From NCBI RefSeq assembly GCF_026616895.1, contig NZ_JANYME010000003.1:62001-126000 (forward strand): DNA of 64,000 bases, in the 5' to 3' direction. This stretch comes from Campylobacter sp. MG1 (GTDB taxonomy: Bacteria; Campylobacterota; Campylobacteria; Campylobacterales; Campylobacteraceae). Shown in pieces: positions 7,718-17,170 of the stretch (its first letter is position 1; each line of letters starts with the position of its first letter). The translations under genes were made by a program, and so were the position numbers. Under the pieces are notes generated by a model, which ran no database searches, had not been told where the DNA came from, and worked only from the letters and a program-made list of their open reading frames with translations.

Positions 7718-8095
7718 TAATCAAGGTTTATCCTTGATTATTTGTTGAGATTTTGCTATACAAAATATACTATATAAGTATGTCTTACACAAAAATATAA
7801 TAAGATTTTAAAAAATAATTGATTATGCTTAATAAAGTTATAAAAACTTTTAAAAATGTAAAATTAAAAAATATAAATATATACTTTTAGCGGATTTGGT
7901 CGTAATATTAAAAATATTTAATAATCAAGGTTTATCCTTGATTATTATGTTGAGATTTTGCTATATAAAATATAATGTATAAGTATAACTTACACACAAA
8001 TATAATAAGATTTTAAAAATTATTGATTATATTTATAGCTTGCAATAAAGTTATAAAAACTTTTAAAAATGTAAAATTAAAAAACATAAATATAT
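7684..8095. repeat. Tandem duplication of the ribBA 3' end and terminator
   Basis: 7684-7887 and 7888-8095 are two diverged copies of one unit of about 204 bases. The unit holds the last 11 codons of ribBA, the terminator and about 150 bases of AT-rich DNA. The second copy still reads as a RibBA C-terminus (SGFGRNIKNI, stop) without the rest of the gene. The copies differ by scattered substitutions and small indels, so the event is not recent. Confidence 0.85.
7716..7742 (+). terminator. ribBA terminator
   Basis: An 11-bp perfect stem (AATAATCAAGG with its complement, 5-base loop) overlaps the ribBA stop codon. A second copy sits at about 7920-7946 inside the tandem duplication. Confidence 0.7.
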
Positions 8096-8358
8096 CATTT
8101 AAAAATACAAAATTCATAAAATGACATACTCATAAATATAAAATATACAAATTTAAAAATACACAAAATATATTTTTTAACAAACATAATTTTATAAAAT
8201 CAAAATAATATTATTGCATTTTTGTAATTTTGATAAGGTTTAAAAAATAAATTAAAAATAAGTTTAAAATCAATTTATAAGTTTTTGTAATACAAATTTA
8301 AAAGTATAAATTAAAAGATTTAATTTTATTATCAAGGCGTAAAGCCTTGATAATTTTA
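7718..8358. other. Gene-less stretch between ribBA and the large exported protein
   Basis: It holds the duplicated ribBA tail, AT-rich filler from about 8096 to 8327, and the terminator at 8328-8354. I see no gene. Confidence 0.6.
8328..8354 (-). terminator. Terminator of the large exported protein gene
   Basis: A perfect 11-bp stem (ATTATCAAGGC with its complement, GTAAA loop) starts 4 bases beyond the stop codon of the 8359-12243 gene, with T-rich DNA on both sides. It can act in both directions. Confidence 0.75.
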
Positions 8359-11300
8359 TTATCTAATATCTACTTCAATAGTGAATGAATTATTAGAATC
8401 TAGATAGCTATTTCCAGCATTTGGGATAACTTTAATATTGTCTTTTACATAAGATTGTGTTTTATATTTTGTATCAAAATCATAATCTAAAACATTTACC
8501 TTAGTTCCGTAATCAGCCACATATTTAACTTGTGAAGCTAAATCTCTTAAATAACCATCATAAACAACACTAGAAGCTGCTGCTGGATTATCTTTAGTCT
8601 TAATAACTCTTTCTTTTTTAGCCTCGTCAAAATACACAAATTGAACTTTATTGGTGTTAATTGTATTTTTAAAGCAACTAGCACCTGCTTTGCAAGATAT
8701 GTCTTTAAATTTCAATGTAGTAAACGCTACATCATAATCTTTATCTAAAGACTTCTCTTTTGTATAAGTTACTGGAGAACCTATTTCTACTTTAGCTTTT
8801 GAATCCTTTGTTATAACAAATTTAGGTAATAAATTAAATTTATTATTAACAGTCTTAGGATATCTCAAACCTAAAATTACTTTACCATAATTTTTCGCAC
8901 TAAATAAATTTTCATCATAATCACTTAATTTATTTTCTGGTTGTAATTGTGATAATTTACTATCAAAGCCACTATTTAAACCTGTAACATTAAACTCAAG
9001 TTTATCATTATTACTTAAAGTTAAATCTGATTCAACATTCACTTTTATCTTATTAAAATCAGTAGCATTGATATTGCTATATTTAAAATCATAGGTAACT
9101 TTTGCACTGTCATTAGAATATTTTTTATAAAAATATTTATCCTCACTACCATTATTTACTACATTTTGTAATTGAATAGGGAACATTAGCTGATCGTTAT
9201 TGTCATCACTAAACGCTAAAATATTTAAACTATCTCTTTTCAAACCAACTTCGTTCTCTACTTTTTCAACATTAGCATAATTTAAATTCTCATTAGCTGT
9301 GAAATTTACACTTATCTCATTACCTGGAGTTTGACAATTAATTTTACCATTTTCATCAATTTTATTAGCATTATTTTTAGCATCTTTAATACCATCTTCT
9401 TTTGTAAGAACTTTGTTATCATTCGCACAAATACCTAAAACAAAATCTGATAAAGTAAATTTACTCTCTGCTAATGCTATTTTTGCATCTGTTAGCATAG
9501 GGAACACTGTTTTAATTTTTACATTACCATCAGTTGTAAAATTAGCTATAGGTGTATTTTTAACAACTAATGTTCTTAATTGTTCAGCATTTTCATTCTC
9601 TAAATATAGTGTTTTTATAGTGTTTTTAGAATCATTAACCCTTAATTCAGCTATACCTACACCAAATCTATCATCTTTTTTATCAGTTGTAAATACAACA
9701 TCATTATTAGTATATGAATCATCAACCTTTCCAGCTTTTTTATCAAATGTATTTTTACCATTTACCTTATATTCTATGCTTTCTGGTCTAATACTAAATT
9801 TATTTGTTGTGCCTTCACCTAATTGATAGCATTCTTTACCTATCTCATCATATTCAGCCATTATAAATTTAAATTCATAATTTTGACCTACTGGTAATTT
9901 ATCATTTAGTTTTAATGTTAAAGGTTTTCTAGTTGAATAATAACCATCACATTTATCATTTTTTTCACTTAATTTTTGATTTTCGTTATAAACGGTTGCA
10001 TTTAATGGATTACCATCTTTATCAAAAAACTTAACAAATTGCTCATCATAAGGATTAGTAGGATTTATAAAACCTAAATAAATGTCTTGATTATTTGTTC
10101 TAGTATAAACACTATTTACTGTTTGTACGCCTGTTACAACTCTATCATTCTTTATAATACTATCAGGATTTTTAGGATTATAAGCTGTTCCAAAGGTAAC
10201 TTTAGGCATTTCAACATTACCTACTCTAATCTCTGCTTGTCCTAATTGACAACCATCTACTATGTCATCAGCATGTGCTTTAGCAACTCCAACACATTTT
10301 CCATTTTCTTTGTTAAAATTAGCTTTTTGAAATAATGGTCTATCATATTCTCCATCATTATCTACTATCTCATTAACTTCTAGAATAAATGTAAATATCT
10401 TACCTTCATCAAGCTCTTTTTGACTAACTTTTACTAATTCTTGGAATTTACCTTCAGTAAATTTTAAACCTAAACCATCAATTCCTTCTTTAGGGACAAG
10501 TTCTAATCTTACATTTTCTACCATTGTGCTAAAATCAGTATTATCTAATTTGTTACCATTTTCTGCAACTAATTTCTTTTTCAATGTAAATTTAGTTAAG
10601 TAATATTTATGTTCTTTACCCCTTGAAATTCTTTTAGGGATAACATCACCTTGATTTGTAAGGTGAAAATACACATCGTTTAGATTACTTACTCTTAATT
10701 GAGTAGCTAAATTTTTACTACCTTTATTTACTGAATCTGTGATTAATAAAGCATCTGCATCTGGGTAAAATGTAACATTAACAGCACCACTCATTGAAGA
10801 ATTTGTGAAATATTGCTCACTAGGAAACGCTGGTCTTGCATTTATACTTACTAAATTGCCCTTGCCTTGCTCATAAATACCTTTTCTATCACCATGAGTT
10901 TTATGAATACTGAATGAGAAATTGTTTGTTACACTAGAAGTACCAGCTTCGGTTGTATAATAAGGTCTTTGTTTATAATAATCAAAATAATTTATCCTAG
11001 AATGCATATAAGTTTTACTTTCTACATCATAGTTATAACACTTAGTAGGTCCGCCTAAATTTCCACCCTCTTTAAATGATTTTGTTCCATTAAAATATTC
11101 ATCGTCATTTATATAAGTAATCCTTGAATTTTTTAACAATAAATATTCTAAAACTTTAGGAGTAACCTTGCCATTTGTGTATGCATCATAATACCAGTTA
11201 TAAATATTGCAAGCACCTTGAGCGTTATTGTAATTGCTCTCATCTAAATACAACAACCTATTACCAGCTTGGTCAACTAATTTACCACTTCCATCTTGCT

Positions 11301-12243
11301 CTGTAAAATTTTGCAAATGTGCTCTATTATTGCCCTCACCTATACCATGACAATAATCTTTAACATTTATATTACCAACTACTAAATCAGCGAAATTTTT
11401 AATTTTCCAGTCACCATCGCCATCCATTGGTAAATTTTCAGTCATATATATTAATAATCTAGAATTAGCGTAAGCTGTAGTGCTAACTTCTATCCTACCC
11501 GTTGTATCACTTTTAAATTCTTTAAAAATATCTTGCATTACATATGGCTCACCTTGATTTGGTTTCATACGAAACTCAGGCTGTGGAGAAAAACTAAATT
11601 TATTAGTTGTTCTAAAATTAACGACATCGTTTAGCTTACGATTTTGATATAGATTATATTCTGTTATTGTTCTTACTTTGTTATTTTCTAAATATGCTTT
11701 AATATCATTTAATTCTTCTTGTAATACTTTTTTACAATTATCACTAGCATTAGCAAGTAAATTTTTAATAACTCTTTCATGTTTATCACCTACAAAATAA
11801 CTGCAAGTTCCATAACTTTTATCATTATTTACACCACTACCTAAATAATTTTTATTGTATTTACAAAACGAATATATCTTAGCATAATCATAATTAGCAC
11901 CACATTGTTTTAATAAATCAAGCCTAATTTTTGACTTATTAGTTAAAATGCTTGTATGATGAAACAATGATGGATTAGTAGCTATATCCAAACTACTATC
12001 TTGGACACATTGAATATTAACTGGGTCATTTATCTTTCTAATCTTAGTGCAATCCTCAAAATTATACCTATATTTATCATTTCCCCAAGTTGGATCAGCC
12101 GGACTAAAAGTAAAACATTTAGACAAGTGTTCGTTAGAATTACTGGCACCATCATTAATATTAATTCCTAATCTTAATTCATCAGCATTAATTTGATAAA
12201 ACGCTGATAATAATGTTAAAGAAAAGACTAATTTCTTATTCAT
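8359..12243 (-). CDS. Very large exported protein, unknown function
   Basis: A 1294-residue protein with a signal peptide (MNKKLVFSLTLLSAFYQINA, cleavage probably before DELRLG). The mature protein is rich in Asn, Asp, Lys and Thr. The N-terminal third contains most of the cysteines, for example in KCYNYD and CNIYNWYYD, hinting at disulfide bonds; the C-terminal two thirds look like successive beta-rich domains and end in SFTIEVDIR. I see no autotransporter barrel, no repeats and no membrane anchor, and no gene for a partner transporter nearby. It is alone between a terminator and a good promoter with an AGGAGAGG ribosome site. Probably surface or periplasmic. I do not recognise the family. 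Confidence 0.75.
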   Translation of the reverse strand: MNKKLVFSLTLLSAFYQINADELRLGININDGASNSNEHLSKCFTFSPADPTWGNDKYRYNFEDCTKIRKINDPVNIQCVQDSSLDIATNPSLFHHTSILTNKSKIRLDLLKQCGANYDYAKIYSFCKYNKNYLGSGVNNDKSYGTCSYFVGDKHERVIKNLLANASDNCKKVLQEELNDIKAYLENNKVRTITEYNLYQNRKLNDVVNFRTTNKFSFSPQPEFRMKPNQGEPYVMQDIFKEFKSDTTGRIEVSTTAYANSRLLIYMTENLPMDGDGDWKIKNFADLVVGNINVKDYCHGIGEGNNRAHLQNFTEQDGSGKLVDQAGNRLLYLDESNYNNAQGACNIYNWYYDAYTNGKVTPKVLEYLLLKNSRITYINDDEYFNGTKSFKEGGNLGGPTKCYNYDVESKTYMHSRINYFDYYKQRPYYTTEAGTSSVTNNFSFSIHKTHGDRKGIYEQGKGNLVSINARPAFPSEQYFTNSSMSGAVNVTFYPDADALLITDSVNKGSKNLATQLRVSNLNDVYFHLTNQGDVIPKRISRGKEHKYYLTKFTLKKKLVAENGNKLDNTDFSTMVENVRLELVPKEGIDGLGLKFTEGKFQELVKVSQKELDEGKIFTFILEVNEIVDNDGEYDRPLFQKANFNKENGKCVGVAKAHADDIVDGCQLGQAEIRVGNVEMPKVTFGTAYNPKNPDSIIKNDRVVTGVQTVNSVYTRTNNQDIYLGFINPTNPYDEQFVKFFDKDGNPLNATVYNENQKLSEKNDKCDGYYSTRKPLTLKLNDKLPVGQNYEFKFIMAEYDEIGKECYQLGEGTTNKFSIRPESIEYKVNGKNTFDKKAGKVDDSYTNNDVVFTTDKKDDRFGVGIAELRVNDSKNTIKTLYLENENAEQLRTLVVKNTPIANFTTDGNVKIKTVFPMLTDAKIALAESKFTLSDFVLGICANDNKVLTKEDGIKDAKNNANKIDENGKINCQTPGNEISVNFTANENLNYANVEKVENEVGLKRDSLNILAFSDDNNDQLMFPIQLQNVVNNGSEDKYFYKKYSNDSAKVTYDFKYSNINATDFNKIKVNVESDLTLSNNDKLEFNVTGLNSGFDSKLSQLQPENKLSDYDENLFSAKNYGKVILGLRYPKTVNNKFNLLPKFVITKDSKAKVEIGSPVTYTKEKSLDKDYDVAFTTLKFKDISCKAGASCFKNTINTNKVQFVYFDEAKKERVIKTKDNPAAASSVVYDGYLRDLASQVKYVADYGTKVNVLDYDFDTKYKTQSYVKDNIKVIPNAGNSYLDSNNSFTIEVDIR

Positions 12244-12275
12244 ATCCCTCTCCTTATTAAAATCTTTAATTTGCT

Positions 12276-12281
12276 ATTATA
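12276..12281 (-). promoter_or_regulatory. -10 box of the large exported protein gene
   Basis: TATAAT on the minus strand, 33 bases before the ATG, with AGGAGAGG between 12247 and 12254 as ribosome site. A -35 box is not obvious, as usual for Campylobacter promoters. Confidence 0.5.
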
Positions 12282-12329
12282 ATCACTTATATTAAATACA
12301 TATAGCCCTTTAGTGCAAATATGATTAAC

Positions 12330-12863
12330 CTATTTATTTTTAGGTCTAAATACCTTTGGTGCATTTTCGCTCTCATTTATATAACTTGCATTCATTAAGT
12401 CTAGGCAATATGGTATCGCAGGAAAAATAGGCTCTATACATTCACGAATTGCTTTTGGCTTACCTGGGAGATTGATTATTAGAGTTTTACCCCTTGTCCC
12501 TGCTAATTGACGGCTTAGGATTGCTGTTGGGACAATCTTAAGTGAGCTTGCACGCATTAATTCTCCAAAGCCTGGTAATTCACGCTCGATTGCTTTTTTT
12601 GTTGCTTCTGGTGTAACATCTCTTAAAGCTGGTCCTGTTCCACCTGTGGTAAATACCAAATCGCATTCAAATTCATCAGCCATTTTAATAATCTCATTTG
12701 TAATCAGCTCTTCTTCATCAGGGATTAATGAGTATTTAAAATCAATTTCATTTAATAAATATTCTTGCATAATTTTTCTAATCTCTGCTCCACTAATATC
12801 TTCATAAACTCCTGCACTTGCTCTATCTGAACTTGTAATTATCCCTATTTTTATATTATCCAT
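12330..12863 (-). CDS. mogA: Molybdopterin adenylyltransferase MogA
   Basis: A 177-residue cytoplasmic enzyme of the MoaB/Mog family that adenylylates molybdopterin before molybdate insertion. Visible signatures are TTGGTGPALRDVTPEAT near residues 71-87 (the MPT-binding loop), ERELPGFGELMR near 93-104 and INLPGKPKAIREC near 129-141. Length is normal. It follows the FtsH-like gene after 9 bases on the same strand and may be the last gene of the aroB-mscS-mtaB transcript. moaC lies elsewhere in the window (34908-35381). Confidence 0.9.
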   Translation of the reverse strand: MDNIKIGIITSSDRASAGVYEDISGAEIRKIMQEYLLNEIDFKYSLIPDEEELITNEIIKMADEFECDLVFTTGGTGPALRDVTPEATKKAIERELPGFGELMRASSLKIVPTAILSRQLAGTRGKTLIINLPGKPKAIRECIEPIFPAIPYCLDLMNASYINESENAPKVFRPKNK

Positions 12864-12872
12864 TTTTATCCT

Positions 12873-14396
12873 TTAAAAAAATATTTCTTTATTTAAAAGC
12901 AATTCATTTGCTGTATTTTTAATCTCTTCTTCATAAGCTTTTAAATATTCTTTACATTCTTCTTCTAAAGATGATAATTCAAATTCCACATAAAATTTGC
13001 TTAATTCTTGTATTTTATCTTTATCTTTAGAAAAATTATTGTAATTTTCGCCTAAAAATAATTCATTTGCTAACATTCCTGATAAAAGAATTTTGATTTC
13101 ATTTTTTATTTCTGAAAATGATTTTATATGCTCGTTTGGATAAAAATACTCAAATGTAAATAAATTAGCATAAATTAAATTCGCATCACAAATCTTTGCC
13201 ATAGTGATTTTACCTGCTTGATAAATAGCTTGAATATATTGCTCGTTTTCGCTTAATTCTAAATCTTCGCTAATGCCGTGCTTTATCACTAAAATCTCAT
13301 GTATTATTTCTCTTTCGCTTAATCTATCTCTTAGTAATAATTCATTTTCTAAGCTTTTAAAAGAAGCCCCGCTAAAACCTTTTGAAATATAAGCTAAATA
13401 ATCTAAATTAAAATCAGAACTTATTAAATCTTTTTTAACAAGTTGTTTAAAGAACTCTATTCTGTCGCTGTAATTTGGTAAGGTAAAATGAATTTTTTTA
13501 TCAAATCTTCTAAGTAAGGCTGGGTCTAAAATATCCGCTCTATTTGTAGCTGCTAGTATTAAAACACCATTTAAATCACTAAAGCCATCAATTTGTGTTA
13601 AAAGCTCGTTTAATGTATTTTCTCCGTCATTAGATAAAACATTTCCACGCTGTTTGCCAAGTGCGTCTATTTCATCAATAAACACTATACAAGGTGCTAA
13701 TTTTTTTGCATTGTCAAATAATTCTCTAACACGCCTAGCTCCAAGACCTACAAAAATTTCATTAAAGCTACTTGCACTTTGATATAAAAAATTCACCCCA
13801 CATTCATTTGCTAACGCTCTTGCTAACATAGTCTTACCTACTCCACTAGCACCAGTTAATAAAACTCCTTTTATCAAACAATGATTATTTATTTTAAAAA
13901 TTGAACTTAGTTTTCTTAATTCTTCTTTAGCCTTAAACTGACCTATGACATCATTAAATTCAGTATTTGATTTTAAAACAAATTTATATTCTGGCTTTAA
14001 AAAACTATTAACTGCACTATTATTTGATGGTATTTTCTTTTGTAATGATTTTAGATAATACAAATAATAAATAAAAGCCACCACCATAATAAACATAAAA
14101 ATTATAGAATAATCAAAATCATTTTTTTTACTAATACTTGTAGTTTTTAAAATATCTTGCACTATTTCATCATTTGCTAAAATAGAATAATCTTTATTAT
14201 TAGCGCTAAAATAAATCATATCATCATATAAATAAACATTTTTTAAATCATATTGTCTTAAATTTTCAAATTCTAATAATGATATAGTTTTAGGACTTTT
14301 ACTAATAAAAAAAATACCTAACGATATCAATGCTAAAAATATACATGTGAATATTATTTTTATTTTTATATTAAATTTTTGCTTTATTTTTGTCAA
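12873..14396 (-). CDS. FtsH-like membrane AAA protein lacking the zinc protease motif
   Basis: A 507-residue protein with FtsH layout: two membrane helices around residues 13-31 and 96-113, an AAA domain from about 140 to 340, then a peptidase-like C-terminus. The ATPase looks functional: GASGVGKT near 182-189, pore loop FVGLGARR, FIDEIDALG near 238, sensor AATNR and arginine-finger region LLRRFD. Where FtsH has HEAGH, this protein reads YQAGK near 390-394, so the zinc ligands are lost. It is therefore probably an unfoldase or chaperone, not a protease. The gene starts inside the end of mtaB. Gene order recalls C. jejuni Cj1005c-Cj1008c, where the product is called a membrane ATPase. Confidence 0.82.
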   Translation of the reverse strand: MTKIKQKFNIKIKIIFTCIFLALISLGIFFISKSPKTISLLEFENLRQYDLKNVYLYDDMIYFSANNKDYSILANDEIVQDILKTTSISKKNDFDYSIIFMFIMVVAFIYYLYYLKSLQKKIPSNNSAVNSFLKPEYKFVLKSNTEFNDVIGQFKAKEELRKLSSIFKINNHCLIKGVLLTGASGVGKTMLARALANECGVNFLYQSASSFNEIFVGLGARRVRELFDNAKKLAPCIVFIDEIDALGKQRGNVLSNDGENTLNELLTQIDGFSDLNGVLILAATNRADILDPALLRRFDKKIHFTLPNYSDRIEFFKQLVKKDLISSDFNLDYLAYISKGFSGASFKSLENELLLRDRLSEREIIHEILVIKHGISEDLELSENEQYIQAIYQAGKITMAKICDANLIYANLFTFEYFYPNEHIKSFSEIKNEIKILLSGMLANELFLGENYNNFSKDKDKIQELSKFYVEFELSSLEEECKEYLKAYEEEIKNTANELLLNKEIFF

Positions 14397-15618
14397 TTTC
14401 TACCTCGTAATCTTTAATATTTATCCAAGTTTTTAATAAGTCTTTATCTGATTTGATTTTAATTAGATTAAAATATTGGTCGTATCCTTGATAATAGCCG
14501 TCTTTAAACTGCTCTACTAATACTATTAAATCTTTTTGATTTTTTCTAAATTCATAATTTTTTAATCTAGTAATTTCTTTAATCTCGTTTAATCTTTGCT
14601 TTGAGATATTTTTATCAACTTCGCCTAAAGTCTTTGCTAATTCTACGCTTTTTGTCCCGTCTCTTTTAGAATACACAAAAGCGTGAAGATGAGTTATAGG
14701 GAATTTCTTAAAATTATTAATAGCATCAGCCCATATTTCATCACTCTCACCTGGATGACCTACTATATAATCAGTGCCTAAGGCATAGCCTTTATTAGCT
14801 AAATATTCAAATAATTCTAAGTCTTTATAAGCTTTATTTCTTCTTTGCATTAGTTTTAGCATTTTTTCATTTGTGTGTTGTAAGGCTATGTGAAGATGTT
14901 TTTCAATAAAATCTTCGTCTAATAATTCTTTAAACTCATCATCAATTTGAACCGGCTCAATGCTACCTAAACGAACTCTTTTAATCCCATTTATTTTGCT
15001 AATTTCTTTAAGCAATTTTGCTAAAGATAGATTTAAATCTTTTCCGTAACTACCTATATTTGTGCCTGTTAAAACTACTTCTTTATAACCATTATTAGCT
15101 AGGGTTTTTATCTGATTTATAATTTGCTCTAATTTTAGGCTTCTAGCTCCGCCCCTTACACTAGGAATAATACAATAAGAACAAGCAAAATCGCAGCCTT
15201 CTTGGATTTTAACAAATGCTTTTGTATGGTTTTCGTAATTGCTTACTATTTTTTCATCTATGAAATTTAGATTTCCTAAATCAAATTCCTTTGGATTTAG
15301 TATAAACTTATTTATATTTGATTTTAAAGACGCACCCATTACACCATCAACTATTTTGCTATCATATAAGCTTTTGCCAATACTTGCCGCAGCACAACCT
15401 GTTAAGATGAACTTAGTATTTGGATTATGATTTTTAATATGTCTTATATATTGCTTTAAGCCTAAATCAGCTTGATTAGTAACCGTGCAAGAATTGATTA
15501 CTATCATATCAGCTTGCAATTCATCATTTATTATTTCATTATCTTTTATGTAGCTTTTGATTAGTTCGCTATCGTAAATATTGGTTCTACAACCAAAAGT
15601 TTTAATATATATTTTCAT
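14371..15618 (-). CDS. mtaB: tRNA t6A37 methylthiotransferase MtaB
   Basis: A 415-residue radical-SAM methylthiotransferase that converts t6A37 of tRNA to ms2t6A. The N-terminal MTTase domain shows TFGCRTNIYDSE near residues 7-18 and SCTVTNQ near 48-54 with two cluster cysteines; the third is in TGCAA. The radical SAM motif is CDFACSYC near 141-148. A TRAM-like tail follows. The CxxxCxxC spacing and the GCRTN start favour MtaB over MiaB or RimO. It overlaps mscS by 17 bases and the AAA gene by 26, so translation is coupled. Confidence 0.86.
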   Translation of the reverse strand: MKIYIKTFGCRTNIYDSELIKSYIKDNEIINDELQADMIVINSCTVTNQADLGLKQYIRHIKNHNPNTKFILTGCAAASIGKSLYDSKIVDGVMGASLKSNINKFILNPKEFDLGNLNFIDEKIVSNYENHTKAFVKIQEGCDFACSYCIIPSVRGGARSLKLEQIINQIKTLANNGYKEVVLTGTNIGSYGKDLNLSLAKLLKEISKINGIKRVRLGSIEPVQIDDEFKELLDEDFIEKHLHIALQHTNEKMLKLMQRRNKAYKDLELFEYLANKGYALGTDYIVGHPGESDEIWADAINNFKKFPITHLHAFVYSKRDGTKSVELAKTLGEVDKNISKQRLNEIKEITRLKNYEFRKNQKDLIVLVEQFKDGYYQGYDQYFNLIKIKSDKDLLKTWINIKDYEVEIDKNKAKI

Positions 15619-17170
15619 TATTATCCTTTAAAAATGGCTGATTATTTCTTTTATCCATATAAATAGTTTGTGATGGGAAAGCTAATTTTATATCATCACT
15701 TGCTTTTAATCTTTTAATAATTTCTTCACTTACCAAAGAACGCATTTTTAAAGTTTCTCTTGAATTTGTCATAAACCATACTGAAATTTTAACCCCATAT
15801 TGCTCTAAAAATACAAACATTCTAACATCAGTTCCTGAGTTTTTCATTTGATAATGATTTCTCATTTTTTGTATTGCTTTTTTTGCACTATCACTAAATG
15901 CTTGAGTGTGAGTATTTACTGCTTCTAAAATAATTTGTTTAGCTTTGTCAATATTGCTTGAAAAATCTATTACTATATCTATTCCGTCCCAAACCGTTTT
16001 CATATAAGAATAATTATAATTTGATATAAGCTCTGTGTAAATATAATTATTAGGTATATAAATAAGCCTACCTGCACGACGATTTTGAGTATATGTAGTA
16101 TAAGTGATATCTTCATATATAGTCATTTTAAGTAAAGATATATCAATAATATCCCCTACATAAGTAACGCCATTTTTACTAACTTTTACCCTATCACCTA
16201 CATGAAAACCGCCACCAAATTGTAATGTAACCCAACCAAGTAAGCTCATAAACATATCTTTCATTGCAATAGCAAGACCAGCTGATGCAAATCCTAATAC
16301 GCTTACTAAATAGCTTATATTTTCAACAAAATAAAATATTGAAAATAAAGAAACTATTATAAATGTAAAAATATTTAATATTTTTTGAGATGTATATACC
16401 TTATCTTTGTCATCCACATATTTTCTAATTAATTGTCCCAACAAATAACGAGAGATAATAATACATATCATAACAGCTATAAAAAAAATAGCTTCATCGT
16501 ATTGTTTTTTTATATCATCATCAATTAATTTTAAAATATTATTTACTTTGGCTTTATAAATTTCATAGGCATTTTTGATATTTTCTAAAGCACCTGAATA
16601 ATCATTTAATTCTTTAGTAGTATATAAATATTCGTTTTCTAAACTAACATTATTATCAATATTTATTAATTCTTCTAAATAACTTTTTTTTAATTCTAAT
16701 TTACTTACTAAATTTGAAAAATCTTTTAATTTATTTTCATAATCTATTTTTTCATTTAATAAACTCTTACGCTCACTAAGACCTTCTAAAACTAAATATA
16801 TATTAGTGATTTTTTTATATTCAATAGGTTCTAGTGGTAAATTTAAATATTTTATAATATTATAATATTCATAGTCTTTTAAAACATTTAATTTATCCTC
16901 TAAAATTTTTACCTCATTTAAAATTTCATTTCTTTTTGCCTTACTAGATTTTTCTAGCTCATTATTAGCTAGTTCTAATTCTTTTTTTATCTTTAAATAT
17001 TCTTGATAATTTTTATAGTTTTTAATAACAATATTATCTTTTATTTCGTTATTAATTTTATGTATTTTCTCTTTTAAAGTATAAATTTCTTCTAAATTTT
17101 TTGTCAAATCAATATCAGTATCAGCAAAAATATTAGTTAAAAATAATATTAAAGCAAATAAAAATCTCAT
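15602..17170 (-). CDS. MscS-family mechanosensitive channel
   Basis: A 522-residue inner-membrane channel protein. It has a signal peptide (MRFLFALILFLTNIFA), a long periplasmic coiled coil to about residue 225, then three membrane segments. The last carries the glycine/alanine-rich pore helix LGFASAGLAIAMKDMF near 298, followed by the MscS beta domain FGGGFHVGDRVKV. It should release solutes under osmotic down-shock. It overlaps aroB by 4 bases and mtaB by 17 in one transcript, the same order I recall in C. jejuni (Cj1007c). Confidence 0.88.
   Translation of the reverse strand: MRFLFALILFLTNIFADTDIDLTKNLEEIYTLKEKIHKINNEIKDNIVIKNYKNYQEYLKIKKELELANNELEKSSKAKRNEILNEVKILEDKLNVLKDYEYYNIIKYLNLPLEPIEYKKITNIYLVLEGLSERKSLLNEKIDYENKLKDFSNLVSKLELKKSYLEELINIDNNVSLENEYLYTTKELNDYSGALENIKNAYEIYKAKVNNILKLIDDDIKKQYDEAIFFIAVMICIIISRYLLGQLIRKYVDDKDKVYTSQKILNIFTFIIVSLFSIFYFVENISYLVSVLGFASAGLAIAMKDMFMSLLGWVTLQFGGGFHVGDRVKVSKNGVTYVGDIIDISLLKMTIYEDITYTTYTQNRRAGRLIYIPNNYIYTELISNYNYSYMKTVWDGIDIVIDFSSNIDKAKQIILEAVNTHTQAFSDSAKKAIQKMRNHYQMKNSGTDVRMFVFLEQYGVKISVWFMTNSRETLKMRSLVSEEIIKRLKASDDIKLAFPSQTIYMDKRNNQPFLKDNNENIY

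Noticed and set aside
7888-8095. A second small riboflavin gene
   Set aside because: The copy encodes only about ten residues before the stop codon and has no start.
9413-9826. Open frame on the plus strand within the large exported protein gene
   Set aside because: It is a mirror of the coding strand with biased composition and no ribosome site.
14371-14396. Frameshift between mtaB and the AAA gene
   Set aside because: Both proteins have complete family ends; the 26-base overlap is ordinary coupling.
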